Source of the DNA: Salinibacter sp. 10B | Lineage (GTDB): Bacteria > Bacteroidota > Rhodothermia > Rhodothermales > Salinibacteraceae | DNA length: 51,119 nucleotides | Reading direction: 5' to 3' | NCBI RefSeq assembly: GCF_002954405.1 | Contig: NZ_MQWC01000004.1 | Location: 2,803,526-2,854,644, forward strand | Shown: one piece after another, positions 8,871 to 18,344 of the stretch | Numbering within the stretch: position 1 is the first letter of the stretch | Layout of the letters: each line of letters begins with the position of its first letter | The notes under the pieces: model-generated | Database searches by the model: none | The model's input: only the letters and a program-made list of their open reading frames with translations | Told to the model about the DNA's origin: nothing | Position numbers and translations under genes: made by a program

Positions 8871-8912
8871 GAACGTGTGGACGTGGTGGGGCCTGCACAC
8901 GTCCACACGTTC
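8871..8912. terminator. Perfect 15-bp hairpin between receptor and PepSY gene
   Basis: The left arm 8871-8885 (GAACGTGTGGACGTG) is the exact reverse complement of 8898-8912, with a 12-base loop. It begins 57 bases after the receptor stop. There is no run of T after it, so it may act as an RNA-stability or partial-termination element that lowers expression of the downstream PepSY gene rather than a classical terminator. Confidence 0.55.
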
Positions 8913-9038
8913 GCCCCCGCCGCAAGTACGGGGCAGGCGTGCCAGGCCTCTCAATATGCTGAAAGTCGACGGACGCCGTATCTCCTGAAACAGGATTCGG
9001 GATGAGCCGAGGTTCTACTGAATAAGTCTGCTCTGGAA

Positions 9039-10253
9039 ATGTCGACGCTGCGTCGCGTCTCATCCTGGCTCCACCTGTACGGGGGGCTCGCATTGGGCGG
9101 GCTTCTCATCGTGATCAGCGTGAGTGGAAGCGCGCTGGTTTTTAAAGACACGCTCGATCGCTGGCTGCGGCCCGATCTTCTTCGGGTCGAGCCGGCGGCG
9201 GAGCGGGTGGGGCTAAATCGCGTGATGGACGCTGTGCAGACGGCGCATCCGGAGGCGACCCCTCGTCTGATCGAGATGCCGTTCGACGAGGCAGGTCCGC
9301 TCACAGTTTGGCTGGCAGAGGACAACACGCACGTCTACGTCGACCCGTACCGCGGGGCCGTACTCGGATCGCGGGCGCCCGACGAAGGGGTGATGAACAC
9401 GATCTCACACCTTCACATCGATCTCCTCGCTGGAGAGACCGGGCTTCTTCTCGTCGGCATCACGGGCCTGCTGCTCGTCGTGCTCACGATCACGGGTCTC
9501 GTGCTGTGGTGGCCGCGTCGCCTGAAAGGGCTCTGGAATGCCCTCCGCATTGCGTGGCGGCACGGCGTGCTCCGCTTCAATTATGACCTGCACCGTGCAG
9601 GCGGCTTCTACACCACCCTCTTTGTGTTGCTAACGGCCCTCACGGGGAGTGCCTTTGCGTTCTATCCTACGACACAGCAACTCATTAGCACCGTTACGGC
9701 CTCGGAGCCGTGGCCGCCTGCTCCGCCAACCGTCGAGGCTCCAGCGGACTCGACCCGAATGCCCGCGGTCCTCGACTACGACGCTGCTTTAGAAACGGCC
9801 CTCGACCGGCTGCCCGGGGCCGAGCCGAGCTTCGTATACGTGCCGCAATCCTCGACCGCCCCGCTCACCGTTCGGGTTCGCACGCCGCCGGAGTGGCACC
9901 CCAACGGGCGCAGTTTCGTCCACCTCCACCCGACGAAAATGAGCATCCTCCGCGTCGATGATGCGCGCGAAGCCCCGGGCGGAGCGCAGTTTCTGCAGAC
10001 CTTCTACCCGCTCCACGTCGGGGCCGTGGGGGGGCTGCTGGTGGCGTGGCTCTACGTGATTCTCGGCCTTGCTCCCGCCATTCTATCGGTCACCGGCACC
10101 ATCATCTGGTACAAGCGCTGGCGCCGCACCGATGTTGACGACGCGCCCGACCCGGATGAGGTGGGCACTCGGTCCGTACAGATGCCTCCGCGACTGGAGG
10201 CCGTCACCAAAGGAAGCGACCGTCGGGGGGCGTCTCAGCCGACGCAGTCTTAG
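9039..10253 (+). CDS. PepSY-associated transmembrane protein (putative iron-uptake reductase)
   Basis: This 404-residue protein has four main membrane segments: near residues 15-37 (LHLYGGLALGGLLIVISVSG), near 135-160, near 185-207 and near 325-355. Periplasmic PepSY-like regions lie between them. Conserved histidines occur in or next to helices (WLHLYGG, HLHIDLLAG, DLHRAGGF, FYPLHVG), the pattern of PepSY_TM proteins thought to bind haem and pass electrons to ferric siderophores. Its position 224 bases after the receptor, on the same strand, supports an iron-assimilation role. The stop codon TAG lies inside the target duplication of a small mobile element. Confidence 0.85.
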   Translation: MSTLRRVSSWLHLYGGLALGGLLIVISVSGSALVFKDTLDRWLRPDLLRVEPAAERVGLNRVMDAVQTAHPEATPRLIEMPFDEAGPLTVWLAEDNTHVYVDPYRGAVLGSRAPDEGVMNTISHLHIDLLAGETGLLLVGITGLLLVVLTITGLVLWWPRRLKGLWNALRIAWRHGVLRFNYDLHRAGGFYTTLFVLLTALTGSAFAFYPTTQQLISTVTASEPWPPAPPTVEAPADSTRMPAVLDYDAALETALDRLPGAEPSFVYVPQSSTAPLTVRVRTPPEWHPNGRSFVHLHPTKMSILRVDDAREAPGGAQFLQTFYPLHVGAVGGLLVAWLYVILGLAPAILSVTGTIIWYKRWRRTDVDDAPDPDEVGTRSVQMPPRLEAVTKGSDRRGASQPTQS

Positions 10254-10424
10254 CTCGACTTTGGCCATTTGACTTCGACCAATCGTCGTTTCTAGAAGAT
10301 GGAGGCCGGTAGGCGTAGTATTTATTTGATGTCGGGGGCAAACCGCGACATGGAAATAATCAAAAAGTGCCTCAATCCGCTGGAATAGGCAGTTTTTCGG
10401 TCATCCGAAAGCGCCAAAGTCGAG
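10254..10424. mobile_element. MITE-like element A with 12-bp terminal inverted repeats
   Basis: The left end CTCGACTTTGGC (10254-10265) is the exact reverse complement of 10413-10424. CTTAG occurs directly on both sides (10249-10253 and 10425-10429), as expected for a target-site duplication; a three-base TTA duplication with a 13-bp repeat is an equal reading. The 171-base element encodes nothing recognisable. It contains an inner ATGTCG/CGACAT hairpin. The left CTTAG includes the stop codon of the PepSY gene. Confidence 0.65.
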
Positions 10425-10429
10425 CTTAG

Positions 10430-10634
10430 AACCTGTTTTCATTTACGCCCGTCTCCACATCCGATGCCGATATTTTCGTAGACGAAAAGCACATCGGAGC
10501 GTATACGCCTGCATCCCCGGCGGGGAGGAACAGGTCCGCAGTCGTAGCGTCCTGCCGAACTCACAGCGTGTGAAATTAAAACAGCTTCTTAGCGGCACGC
10601 TCTTCTATAGAGATCGGCGACGAGTCTGGGACAT
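10430..10634. other. Non-coding spacer
   Basis: Together with the mobile element this makes a 381-base gap between two converging genes. I see no further structure that I can support. Confidence 0.4.
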
Positions 10635-12107
10635 CTACTGACGAAACCGCGACTCAACGGCGTTCGTGAAGTGCACGGCAGCGTCGCTGTAGATGTTGAC
10701 TTTGTGGGCCCGAAACACGTCGCTCGCGATGATCTGCGACGCCTGTCCCCAACTGTCGGCCCCACAGATTCGTCTCAACACCTGCTTGTAGGCGGTTCGG
10801 TCCCCCCCAAAGAGCTGCCGTACGTAGACGGAGCGGTGCGGGGGGTTTTTGACCCCGAGGGCTTCATGCTCAAGGGATTCCAGGTCTCCGCTCGGGGGGG
10901 CAGAAGACGAAGCGGGGGACGAGGATTCTTCCGCGCTGTCGGGGGGAGAAGACATCGCTTCTGAGAGACGCTCGTCACGCTCGCTACGAAATCGCGCCCA
11001 CAAGGGCGTCTGGGTTCCGTTTTCGCTGCCGTCTTCCGTTCGGGAGGCGTCGGTAGAGGAAGAGTCTGGGGAAGAGGAGGGAGGGGGACGTCCCTGCTGG
11101 AATCGTTTCCAGAGGGGGGTCGACTCGTCGTCGTTTGACTGCGGCTGAGCGGCCCCGCTGCCTTCGGGCCGGGCCGTTCCGTCGACGCCCCAGATGTCGT
11201 CGTCTGGCGTCGGTTCTGGCTGTGACGAGGGGGGCTCCGGCCCCGAGGAGGCGGGGGGAGTGGAGGAGCGCTTCTTTGAGGGCGAGGCCCGGTCGGGCGG
11301 GGGGGCAGATGTCGCTTCTTCGATGAGTCGATGCAGAGCGGTGGGACCCACCTGCTCGTGGCCGTCGCGGGCGTAGGCGTCCAGTCGCCGTTCGATGGCC
11401 GAGCGGTCCTTTTCCGCAAAGAACGTCTCGACTGCTGAGATGGGCACCCGCTCATGTCCCGTGGCCCGACGCGCGATCTGAAAGAGCGGGTCAAGGAGTC
11501 GAAGCCACCGGTCGGCGCTGTAGTTGGCCGTGATGCGCTCGTCAATCCGATGAAGGAATCGCTCAAATCGATCGCGGTCCAGGGCGTCCAGGTCGCGCTT
11601 TTTGGCAAAGGCGTGCACTGCCTCGCGCAGGTAGCTGTAGGAACTGAAGAAGTTCATGCGCCAGAGAATCTCCGGCAACCGGAGGGCTTCCTCCCGCTCG
11701 GCGTACACGAAGTCGGTGAGCACGTGCACTGGGCGCACGAGGTGGGCCGTCGTGTGATGGGTGGCCTGGCGGAGGGTCGTTTCCCATTCGGAGGCAGGGA
11801 CCTGCGTATGGGCCTCCATCGCGTTGAAGAACGTGCGGACGGCCTGCTCCATGTCGGGATGGTCGTAATTGACCCAGTCGCTCCGGGCCCGGCGGAGGCG
11901 ACGGGCCTCTCGGCGACTATGGTGGCGAAGCAGTTGACGGAGAAAGTGGGCCACCGGCTCCGGCATGGCGTCGCCCTCCCAGTCCGCTCGCGTGTAGGCA
12001 TGGTCGGCCGGGAAGGAACGCAGGAGGCGCTCATAGAGAGGGTCGGCAAGCGAGCGCGGCATGGGCACGCGAAACGTTCGAGGGGTTGGGCGTTCAGTGG
12101 AGAACAT
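10635..12107 (-). CDS. Conserved-looking protein with PLWxRF repeats and C-terminal module (unknown)
   Basis: I chose the ATG at 12107 (490 residues); a GTG two codons upstream is also possible. Residues 1 to about 270 are predicted helical and Arg/Glu/His-rich, without a known motif. A low-complexity Ser/Pro/Glu linker follows, containing DDDIWGVDG and two copies of TPLW-x-RF (STPLWKRFQQGR, QTPLWARFRSER). The C-terminal 65 residues look like a folded module: SVYVRQLFGGD, then WGQASQIIASDVFRAHKVN, then DAAVHFTNAVE. No signal peptide or membrane helix is visible, so it is probably cytosolic. I do not recognise a family. The tethered short motifs and terminal module suggest a scaffold or adaptor, which is inference only. 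Confidence 0.8.
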   Translation of the reverse strand: MFSTERPTPRTFRVPMPRSLADPLYERLLRSFPADHAYTRADWEGDAMPEPVAHFLRQLLRHHSRREARRLRRARSDWVNYDHPDMEQAVRTFFNAMEAHTQVPASEWETTLRQATHHTTAHLVRPVHVLTDFVYAEREEALRLPEILWRMNFFSSYSYLREAVHAFAKKRDLDALDRDRFERFLHRIDERITANYSADRWLRLLDPLFQIARRATGHERVPISAVETFFAEKDRSAIERRLDAYARDGHEQVGPTALHRLIEEATSAPPPDRASPSKKRSSTPPASSGPEPPSSQPEPTPDDDIWGVDGTARPEGSGAAQPQSNDDESTPLWKRFQQGRPPPSSSPDSSSTDASRTEDGSENGTQTPLWARFRSERDERLSEAMSSPPDSAEESSSPASSSAPPSGDLESLEHEALGVKNPPHRSVYVRQLFGGDRTAYKQVLRRICGADSWGQASQIIASDVFRAHKVNIYSDAAVHFTNAVESRFRQ

Positions 12108-12239
12108 GTACACGCGTCCGGAGGGAGAGGTTTTCCGGGAGATTGTTCCGAATCTTCCTGTGCGGGCGTGGACATCGGGAGGACGTGCTTTCTACCTTTG
12201 AACAACGGCTGCTCTGCTTTCGACAGTGCCTTTCTTTCC

Positions 12240-13502
12240 GTGCCGAACGCTGCCTCGCCCCTTCCCCCGACGTCCTGGACACAGCGTGTAACTTACGGAT
12301 TGTTGCTGGCTGTGCTGTGCGGGGCGGCTGGTATACTTGCGGACGGGGCGGATCTTGCGTCGCGGGCAGCCGGGCTCCGTCTGTGGACGTTGGCGGCGGC
12401 CGGCCTGTTTGCGATGGCCCCTCCGAACGTCCTTCTGCCCGATCCGAACGCGACGACGCTTCAGTTGCTCAACTGGTCGCCAACGCGCCTGCTGCGATAC
12501 CAGCTGGGACGCTTTGGCCCCCTTTTGGGGCTTGCGGTGCTTCCGGCCGTTCTTATTGCCTTCGTTGATCCTGCGGCGCCCCTTCGACACCTTGGGGCCA
12601 AGGCCACGGCGCTTGGACAGGCCGTCCTGTTGATGGTGGGGACCGCAGGGGACAGCTTTGCCCACTTTGCGGGGCTTGGGCCGCGGTCGCAGGCCTGGCA
12701 GGAGGGACAGGCCGGGCAGTGGTATGGGCGTGCCGTGGAGGAACGGGGGCAGGGCATTAGTTTGCCGCGCGGGCTTGTCCCGGCTCTTTTTGCCACTACG
12801 CGCTGTTTCGTTGTGGCGCTCATTGCAGTGCTCCTGACCGGGGCAGGGGCGCAGGCGGGATCGGGACTATGGACCTGGGGGCCGGGGCTCGTTCTCCTCG
12901 GTTGGGCAGGCGTCCGGCTCTGGCGGGCCCGCGCCGCGTACGACCGGCACTTCTACCACACGACGGCCTTCTACGAGGAGGTGATGGGCGGTGGGACCCT
13001 CCAACTCGACGGCCGGGAGCCGCTCCCGATCGACGCGTTGTACTGGGTGCCCTCCCGCTGGCGGCCCGCCGTCTGGGCGAGCCTTCGCCAACTGGATCGG
13101 CGTCTCCCGCTGGGGCGGCTCGTGGCCCTCGCTCACGCTGGGGTCTGGTTGCTGTGCATACGGGGGACGGACTCGGCTCTGGTGGCGGGGGGGCTCGTCC
13201 TCCTCTTTCTGGCCCAGACGGCCACCTGTGCTCTCCTTACCGCCCCTACCGCGGCCCCGCTCTCGTTTCAGCGCACCCTCCAGTCTGTGTCCGACTGGAT
13301 GGCCACCCGTACTTTTGTAAATCTTCGTTGGCTGCCGGCCCATGTGGGCAGCCTCGTGATCATTGTTCTGTTCGACGATGCGTACGGCATGACGTGGGTG
13401 CTAACGTGGAGCACCGTACACGTCACACTCGCGTTTGGGGCGGCTGTTGCGGCAACGGTCGCACATGAAGGGTGGGGGCGATTTCGGCCGGAGGCGGCGT
13501 GA
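12240..13502 (+). CDS. ABC transporter membrane subunit (putative)
   Basis: The open frame extends far upstream, but that part is the shadow of the opposite gene. I place the start at GTG 12240 (VPNAASPLPP), 420 residues; a TTG at 12198 is an alternative. The protein has about eight to ten hydrophobic segments rich in Ala/Leu/Gly, with charged loops such as WRARAAYDRHFYHTTAFYEE. It has no recognised Pfam-like signature. The assignment rests on the ATPase gene that follows after 99 bases in the same direction: small ATPase plus unique membrane protein is the common layout of ABC-2-like exporters. Substrate unknown. Confidence 0.65.
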   Translation: MPNAASPLPPTSWTQRVTYGLLLAVLCGAAGILADGADLASRAAGLRLWTLAAAGLFAMAPPNVLLPDPNATTLQLLNWSPTRLLRYQLGRFGPLLGLAVLPAVLIAFVDPAAPLRHLGAKATALGQAVLLMVGTAGDSFAHFAGLGPRSQAWQEGQAGQWYGRAVEERGQGISLPRGLVPALFATTRCFVVALIAVLLTGAGAQAGSGLWTWGPGLVLLGWAGVRLWRARAAYDRHFYHTTAFYEEVMGGGTLQLDGREPLPIDALYWVPSRWRPAVWASLRQLDRRLPLGRLVALAHAGVWLLCIRGTDSALVAGGLVLLFLAQTATCALLTAPTAAPLSFQRTLQSVSDWMATRTFVNLRWLPAHVGSLVIIVLFDDAYGMTWVLTWSTVHVTLAFGAAVAATVAHEGWGRFRPEAA

Positions 13503-13574
13503 CATCTGGTAGACCGCCTCCGGCCGGGTTCGACGGACCGATGGTTCGTTTCTACGCAATCTGTTGACCATCCC

Positions 13575-13593
13575 GACAGGCCGGTGGCCTGTC
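13575..13593. promoter_or_regulatory. 8-bp hairpin just upstream of the ATPase start
   Basis: GACAGGCC (13575-13582), a three-base loop and GGCCTGTC (13586-13593) form a perfect stem nine bases before the ATG at 13602. In an RNA from the upstream permease it would sit over the usual ribosome-binding position, so it could limit translation of the ATPase. It could equally be a dispersed palindromic repeat. Confidence 0.4.
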
Positions 13594-13601
13594 TCTACAT
13601 C

Positions 13602-14273
13602 ATGGCTTCTCCTCTGGTTCTGGACTCTGTCACGAAACGATACGGCGACGGGCCGGCCATTCTCAATGGCCTGACGCGCACCTTCACTCCGGAATCGCTT
13701 ACGTTGCTCGTGGGCCCGAATGGGGCCGGAAAGACGACGCTGTTGCATCTACTTTCCGTTCTCTCCTATCCCACCAGCGGCACGGTGCGGTACGGAGATC
13801 TCGATGTGCATGCACATCCCTATCGATATCTCGCACACGTAGGCCTCGTCCACGCCGATGCGCAGTTGCCCGAGCATCTGTCGGCAGTCGAGCTGCTAGA
13901 GTGGATTCTTCGGAGCCGCGACGGCTGGACCAAAGAGGCGCCCGATCGGATCGACGCACTTCTCACCCGGCTCCGTCTCGACGAACGACGGGAGAATCTG
14001 ATCGGTACCTATTCGAGCGGCATGACGCAGAAGGCGCAGATCGCCGCTGCCCTCGTGGCCGAGCCGGACGTCCTGCTCATGGATGAGCCGCTTCGGAGTC
14101 TCGACACGGCCACGGCCGACGCGGCCATCGACCTGCTGGAGGCCTTTGTGGTCGACGGCGGCCTGGCCGTCGTCGCGAGCCATCTGACGGGGGCGCTCAC
14201 CGACATTGCCGACACGACGCTTGCCCTCGACGACGGGACGTTGTCGCCCGTACCGTCGGCAGAGGCCGGATGA
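13602..14273 (+). CDS. ABC transporter ATP-binding protein
   Basis: The ATG at 13602 (MASPLVLDSV) is chosen over one 18 bases upstream, which falls inside a hairpin. The 223-residue protein has all nucleotide-binding motifs: Walker A GPNGAGKT, signature YSSGMTQK (a variant of LSGGQ), Walker B VLLMDEP, a D-loop-like SLD and the switch histidine in VVASH. Size and motif order fit ATPases of exporter type (CcmA/NatA-like). It would pair with the membrane protein encoded directly upstream to make a dimer of each subunit. The signature YSSGM, in place of LSGGQ, is typical for ABC-2 exporters. The substrate is unknown. Confidence 0.9.
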   Translation: MASPLVLDSVTKRYGDGPAILNGLTRTFTPESLTLLVGPNGAGKTTLLHLLSVLSYPTSGTVRYGDLDVHAHPYRYLAHVGLVHADAQLPEHLSAVELLEWILRSRDGWTKEAPDRIDALLTRLRLDERRENLIGTYSSGMTQKAQIAAALVAEPDVLLMDEPLRSLDTATADAAIDLLEAFVVDGGLAVVASHLTGALTDIADTTLALDDGTLSPVPSAEAG

Positions 14274-14384
14274 GACGGGGAACGTTCGTCCGCGCCCCGA
14301 ATGCAAGAAAAACCCCTCCGAGTCGCTCTGAGGCACCGAGGAGCGGCAGGCGACGACTCTCCCTTCGAAATCCCGATCAGTATC

Positions 14385-15899
<1,515 letters not shown>

Positions 15900-15926
15900 C
15901 TTCAGCCATCTGCTCAGTTCTGGTAA

Positions 15927-15945
15927 ATGCTCTTCGCAAGAGCAT
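15927..15945 (+). terminator. Hairpin downstream of miaB
   Basis: ATGCTCTT, loop CGC and AAGAGCAT form a perfect 8-bp stem 28 bases after the miaB stop. No T-tract follows, so intrinsic termination would be weak. Confidence 0.4.
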
Positions 15946-16069
15946 GAAAGTGGTCTACGACTCGACTGAAGCGGTGTCTATACGGGGCCAGTCCGTCGCA
16001 GTATCAGATCTTCTGCTGTAGTACTGAGGGCGGCTTTGTGCCCAGACGGTACAAGCGTCTCACGTACGG

Positions 16070-16330
16070 CTACCGGCTCCGCACCCGCTCCTCGTCTACC
16101 TCGCCCATCATCAGCACCGTCCCGCCGCTGATCGAGCCAAGGTATTTTCGGCCAATGCCGAGCGGCGTGGCGTCGGTCTTGTATACGTGGACCGTAAGCT
16201 CTCCCTCCAACTGTGAGTTTCGGTTGATCTCCAGGAGTGCTTCGATGAGTTGCTCCTCGTCCTCATACGGACCGATGCCGTCGACCGGTTCTCCAGCGAC
16301 GTGCACGCGGTACAGGCGGGGATTGGACAT
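16070..16330 (-). CDS. Small hypothetical protein (86 aa)
   Basis: The ATG at 16330 gives MSNPRLYRVHVAGEPVDGIG; the longer in-frame extension is Cys/Pro/Leu-rich and unlikely. The product is acidic, has no signal peptide or membrane helix, and alternates strand-helix-strand: YRVHVAGE, an acidic helix EDEEQLIEALLEINR, ELTVHVYKTD, GTVLMMGEVDEE. Composition and codon use look genuine. I do not recognise a family. It converges with miaB and diverges from the lipocalin-like gene. Confidence 0.65.
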   Translation of the reverse strand: MSNPRLYRVHVAGEPVDGIGPYEDEEQLIEALLEINRNSQLEGELTVHVYKTDATPLGIGRKYLGSISGGTVLMMGEVDEERVRSR

Positions 16331-16740
16331 GCGAAGAAGTGATCGCGCTCGAAAAGAGAGGCGCTGAATTGAGAAATTACACGGGAGGTGCGGGCAAGCG
16401 GGTCCGAGCCTCGGGAGAATATACAAACTGTGCGCAAAGAACACGACCGTCGTCGTTTTCCGTGCGCTTCAGAACCTGTCTTTAGGTTCAATTCTCTTCC
16501 CTTTCGCAATCGGGATTCTGAGCTAAAGACCGAATTAGCGGCCGCGCACCAGCAGAAGGGTTGCGTGTGACGATAAACAACCGATATGTCCGGTGTAATG
16601 CAACAAATTGCACCGGTCTGGTCGAGGAAGCGTTTGGTTGTACACGTTTCCGAATTCCTCCGACCGGGGGCTGGGCTCGTGGAGAGACGGGAAGGTGCCC
16701 TCGTCCAGAGAAGGGATTTCCCTGTCACCCAGGCAATAGG
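16331..16740. other. Upstream spacer of the lipocalin-like gene
   Basis: With the promoter below this makes a 485-base gap between divergent genes. It holds a small GAACCT/AGGTTC hairpin (16472-16489) and a CCGGTG/CACCGG stem near 16590-16616. I see no gene. Confidence 0.4.
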
Positions 16741-16769
16741 TTGACAGAGGTTGACGAGGGCTTTATCAT
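16741..16769 (+). promoter_or_regulatory. Sigma70-like promoter of the lipocalin-like gene
   Basis: TTGACA (16741-16746), a 17-base spacer and TATCAT (16764-16769) make a near-consensus sigma70-type promoter; TTTG at 16769-16772 also resembles part of the Bacteroidota -7 motif. A strong GGAGGTGAT (16801-16809) precedes the ATG at 16816, an unusually good ribosome-binding site for this window. Confidence 0.55.
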
Positions 16770-16815
16770 TTGTTCAATGTTTCTCCACAAAATATATTCC
16801 CGGAGGTGATGCGCC

Positions 16816-17316
16816 ATGCGTTGGATCCGCCGCACGCTTCTCGTCGCACTCTGTTTGATTCTAGCGGGGCCAATGGGAGCGTGGGGGCAGCTTCCGACCA
16901 ATGAATTGGAGGGGACCTGGAAAATGATTTCGCGAGAGTTGGTGTATCCGGACTCGGTTGTGGATCAGAGTGACGATTGGGGGCCGGGGTTCAAAATTCT
17001 AAACTCTACCCACTTCGCCTGGGGACGTGAAACGAAGGATGGCTCGCAGGTACTTGCCGGAGGCGGCTGGTACGAGTACCATCCGGAAAAGAACGTCTAC
17101 ATTGAGCACATACAGTACCACTCGGATCCGGCCCTTGCAGGGCAGACCATTCGGTTTACGGCCCGTGTCGAAGGGGACACGTGGTACCACATTGGCAAGC
17201 TGGGCGACTTTAAATTGCGGGAGGTGTGGAAGCGCGTCGACCCGCAGAGCGTGAAGCAAAAGATCAGTAACGAGGGAAGGGGCCAGCCGGAGACGTCTCC
17301 CGAAAGCAGTCAATAG
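16816..17316 (+). CDS. Secreted lipocalin-like / DUF4488-type protein
   Basis: This 166-residue protein has a signal peptide (RRTLLVALCLILAGPMGAWG, cleavage near residue 24). A small beta-barrel-like domain follows, with the typical opening ELEGTWKMIS, then FKILNSTHFAW, GGGWYEYHPEKNVY and GDTWYHIGKL. This is the pattern of lipocalin-like DUF4488 proteins, secreted proteins of unknown ligand that are common in Bacteroidota. The C-terminal tail is polar and probably flexible. It has its own promoter and a strong ribosome-binding site and is probably well expressed. Its last bases converge on the MBL hydrolase gene with only 11 bases between stops. Confidence 0.8.
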   Translation: MRWIRRTLLVALCLILAGPMGAWGQLPTNELEGTWKMISRELVYPDSVVDQSDDWGPGFKILNSTHFAWGRETKDGSQVLAGGGWYEYHPEKNVYIEHIQYHSDPALAGQTIRFTARVEGDTWYHIGKLGDFKLREVWKRVDPQSVKQKISNEGRGQPETSPESSQ

Positions 17317-17327
17317 CGCTGGGCCAC

Positions 17328-18167
17328 TCAGTCCACGATGGCACTTGCGTCGGCAACCTCGTCGAGGCAGGAGGCGATGAGGTTGTGCTTCGAAAAGTCG
17401 CCGCCGGTCATCCAGTACAGCATGCCTTCCCGGCCCAGGATCTCGTCGGTGATTTCGGGGACCGCGAGCTTGTCGTAGCGGTAGCGCCGCCGAACGACCC
17501 CGCACAGGGCCTCCATATACTTTACCTTGTCCGCGAGGGCCTGTCGACCGTCTTCGACCACGCCTTGGTGTGAGCAGAGTACGGTGTCGAAGTCGTGTTC
17601 GAGGACGTTGTGGATGCTCTCGATCAAGCGTGGGGCGTGCTCGTCCATCCGCAGGTACTCGGGACGACGGGTCACGTACAGGTCGGCGGCAAATAAGAGG
17701 TCGTGGGCCGGAGCGAGGTAGCACACCATGTCGTCCGTGTGCCCGGGGGCGGGGAGGGTACGGAGCGAGGTGCCGTCCGCCAACGTCAGGGACTCGGGGA
17801 CCGGTTCGGCCTCTATCGGACGAGGACGTCCCCACACGATCCAGCGGTACGTTTCGAGGGAGATGCCCCGGCGGAGACGGTCGAGACTTTTCTCGGGTGC
17901 GTACACCGGCACGTCGAGCAGCTCGCGAAGGCGGGCGGCATTGCCGGCATGGTCCTCGTGGTGATGGGTCAGAAGCACGCGGTCGATCCCGTGCTCTTCA
18001 TCCTGTTCGATGGCGAAGCGACGAACCGCCCGCCACTGATTGGGCGGCCCGGTGTCGATGAGCGTTCGTCCGATCCGATAGCAGGCGGCCTTTAGGTTGA
18101 GTCCCAGACCGTATCGGCCGGCCCGGAGGCCCTCAACGGGGCCGTACGTAATCCGTTCGTTGCTCAT
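17328..18167 (-). CDS. MBL-fold metallo-hydrolase
   Basis: This 279-residue protein shows the full metallo-beta-lactamase-fold metal site: THHHEDHAG (HxHxDH motif), the His in PAPGHTDD, the Asp in LLFAADLYV and a C-terminal SHQG histidine. It starts at ATG 18167 (MSNERITYGP), and the length fits single-domain hydrolases of the glyoxalase II/lactonase-like group. The enzyme should bind two metal ions and hydrolyse an ester or thioester; the substrate cannot be told. No signal peptide is visible, so it is cytosolic. It ends 11 bases from the converging lipocalin-like gene and lies downstream of mscL on the same strand with a 177-base gap. Confidence 0.92.
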   Translation of the reverse strand: MSNERITYGPVEGLRAGRYGLGLNLKAACYRIGRTLIDTGPPNQWRAVRRFAIEQDEEHGIDRVLLTHHHEDHAGNAARLRELLDVPVYAPEKSLDRLRRGISLETYRWIVWGRPRPIEAEPVPESLTLADGTSLRTLPAPGHTDDMVCYLAPAHDLLFAADLYVTRRPEYLRMDEHAPRLIESIHNVLEHDFDTVLCSHQGVVEDGRQALADKVKYMEALCGVVRRRYRYDKLAVPEITDEILGREGMLYWMTGGDFSKHNLIASCLDEVADASAIVD

Positions 18168-18344
18168 CGATGAACGGGTTCATGCAAGAGAATTCCGAAG
18201 GGAAAAGAGAGGCGGGGCTCCCTTTTCCGGTCCAACTGTGCAGCGGATGGTCCCCGCGGTGAATTCCCGAGTGAAGCGCGAACCGCAGCGTCATTCGGGG
18301 AAGCGAAGGCATCAAAACGCATGCCGATTATGTGCCCGGGTGCG

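Noticed and set aside
11454-12239. N-terminal extension of the ABC membrane subunit
   Set aside because: It runs antisense through the PLWxRF protein gene and has no membrane or domain character; the real protein begins near 12240.
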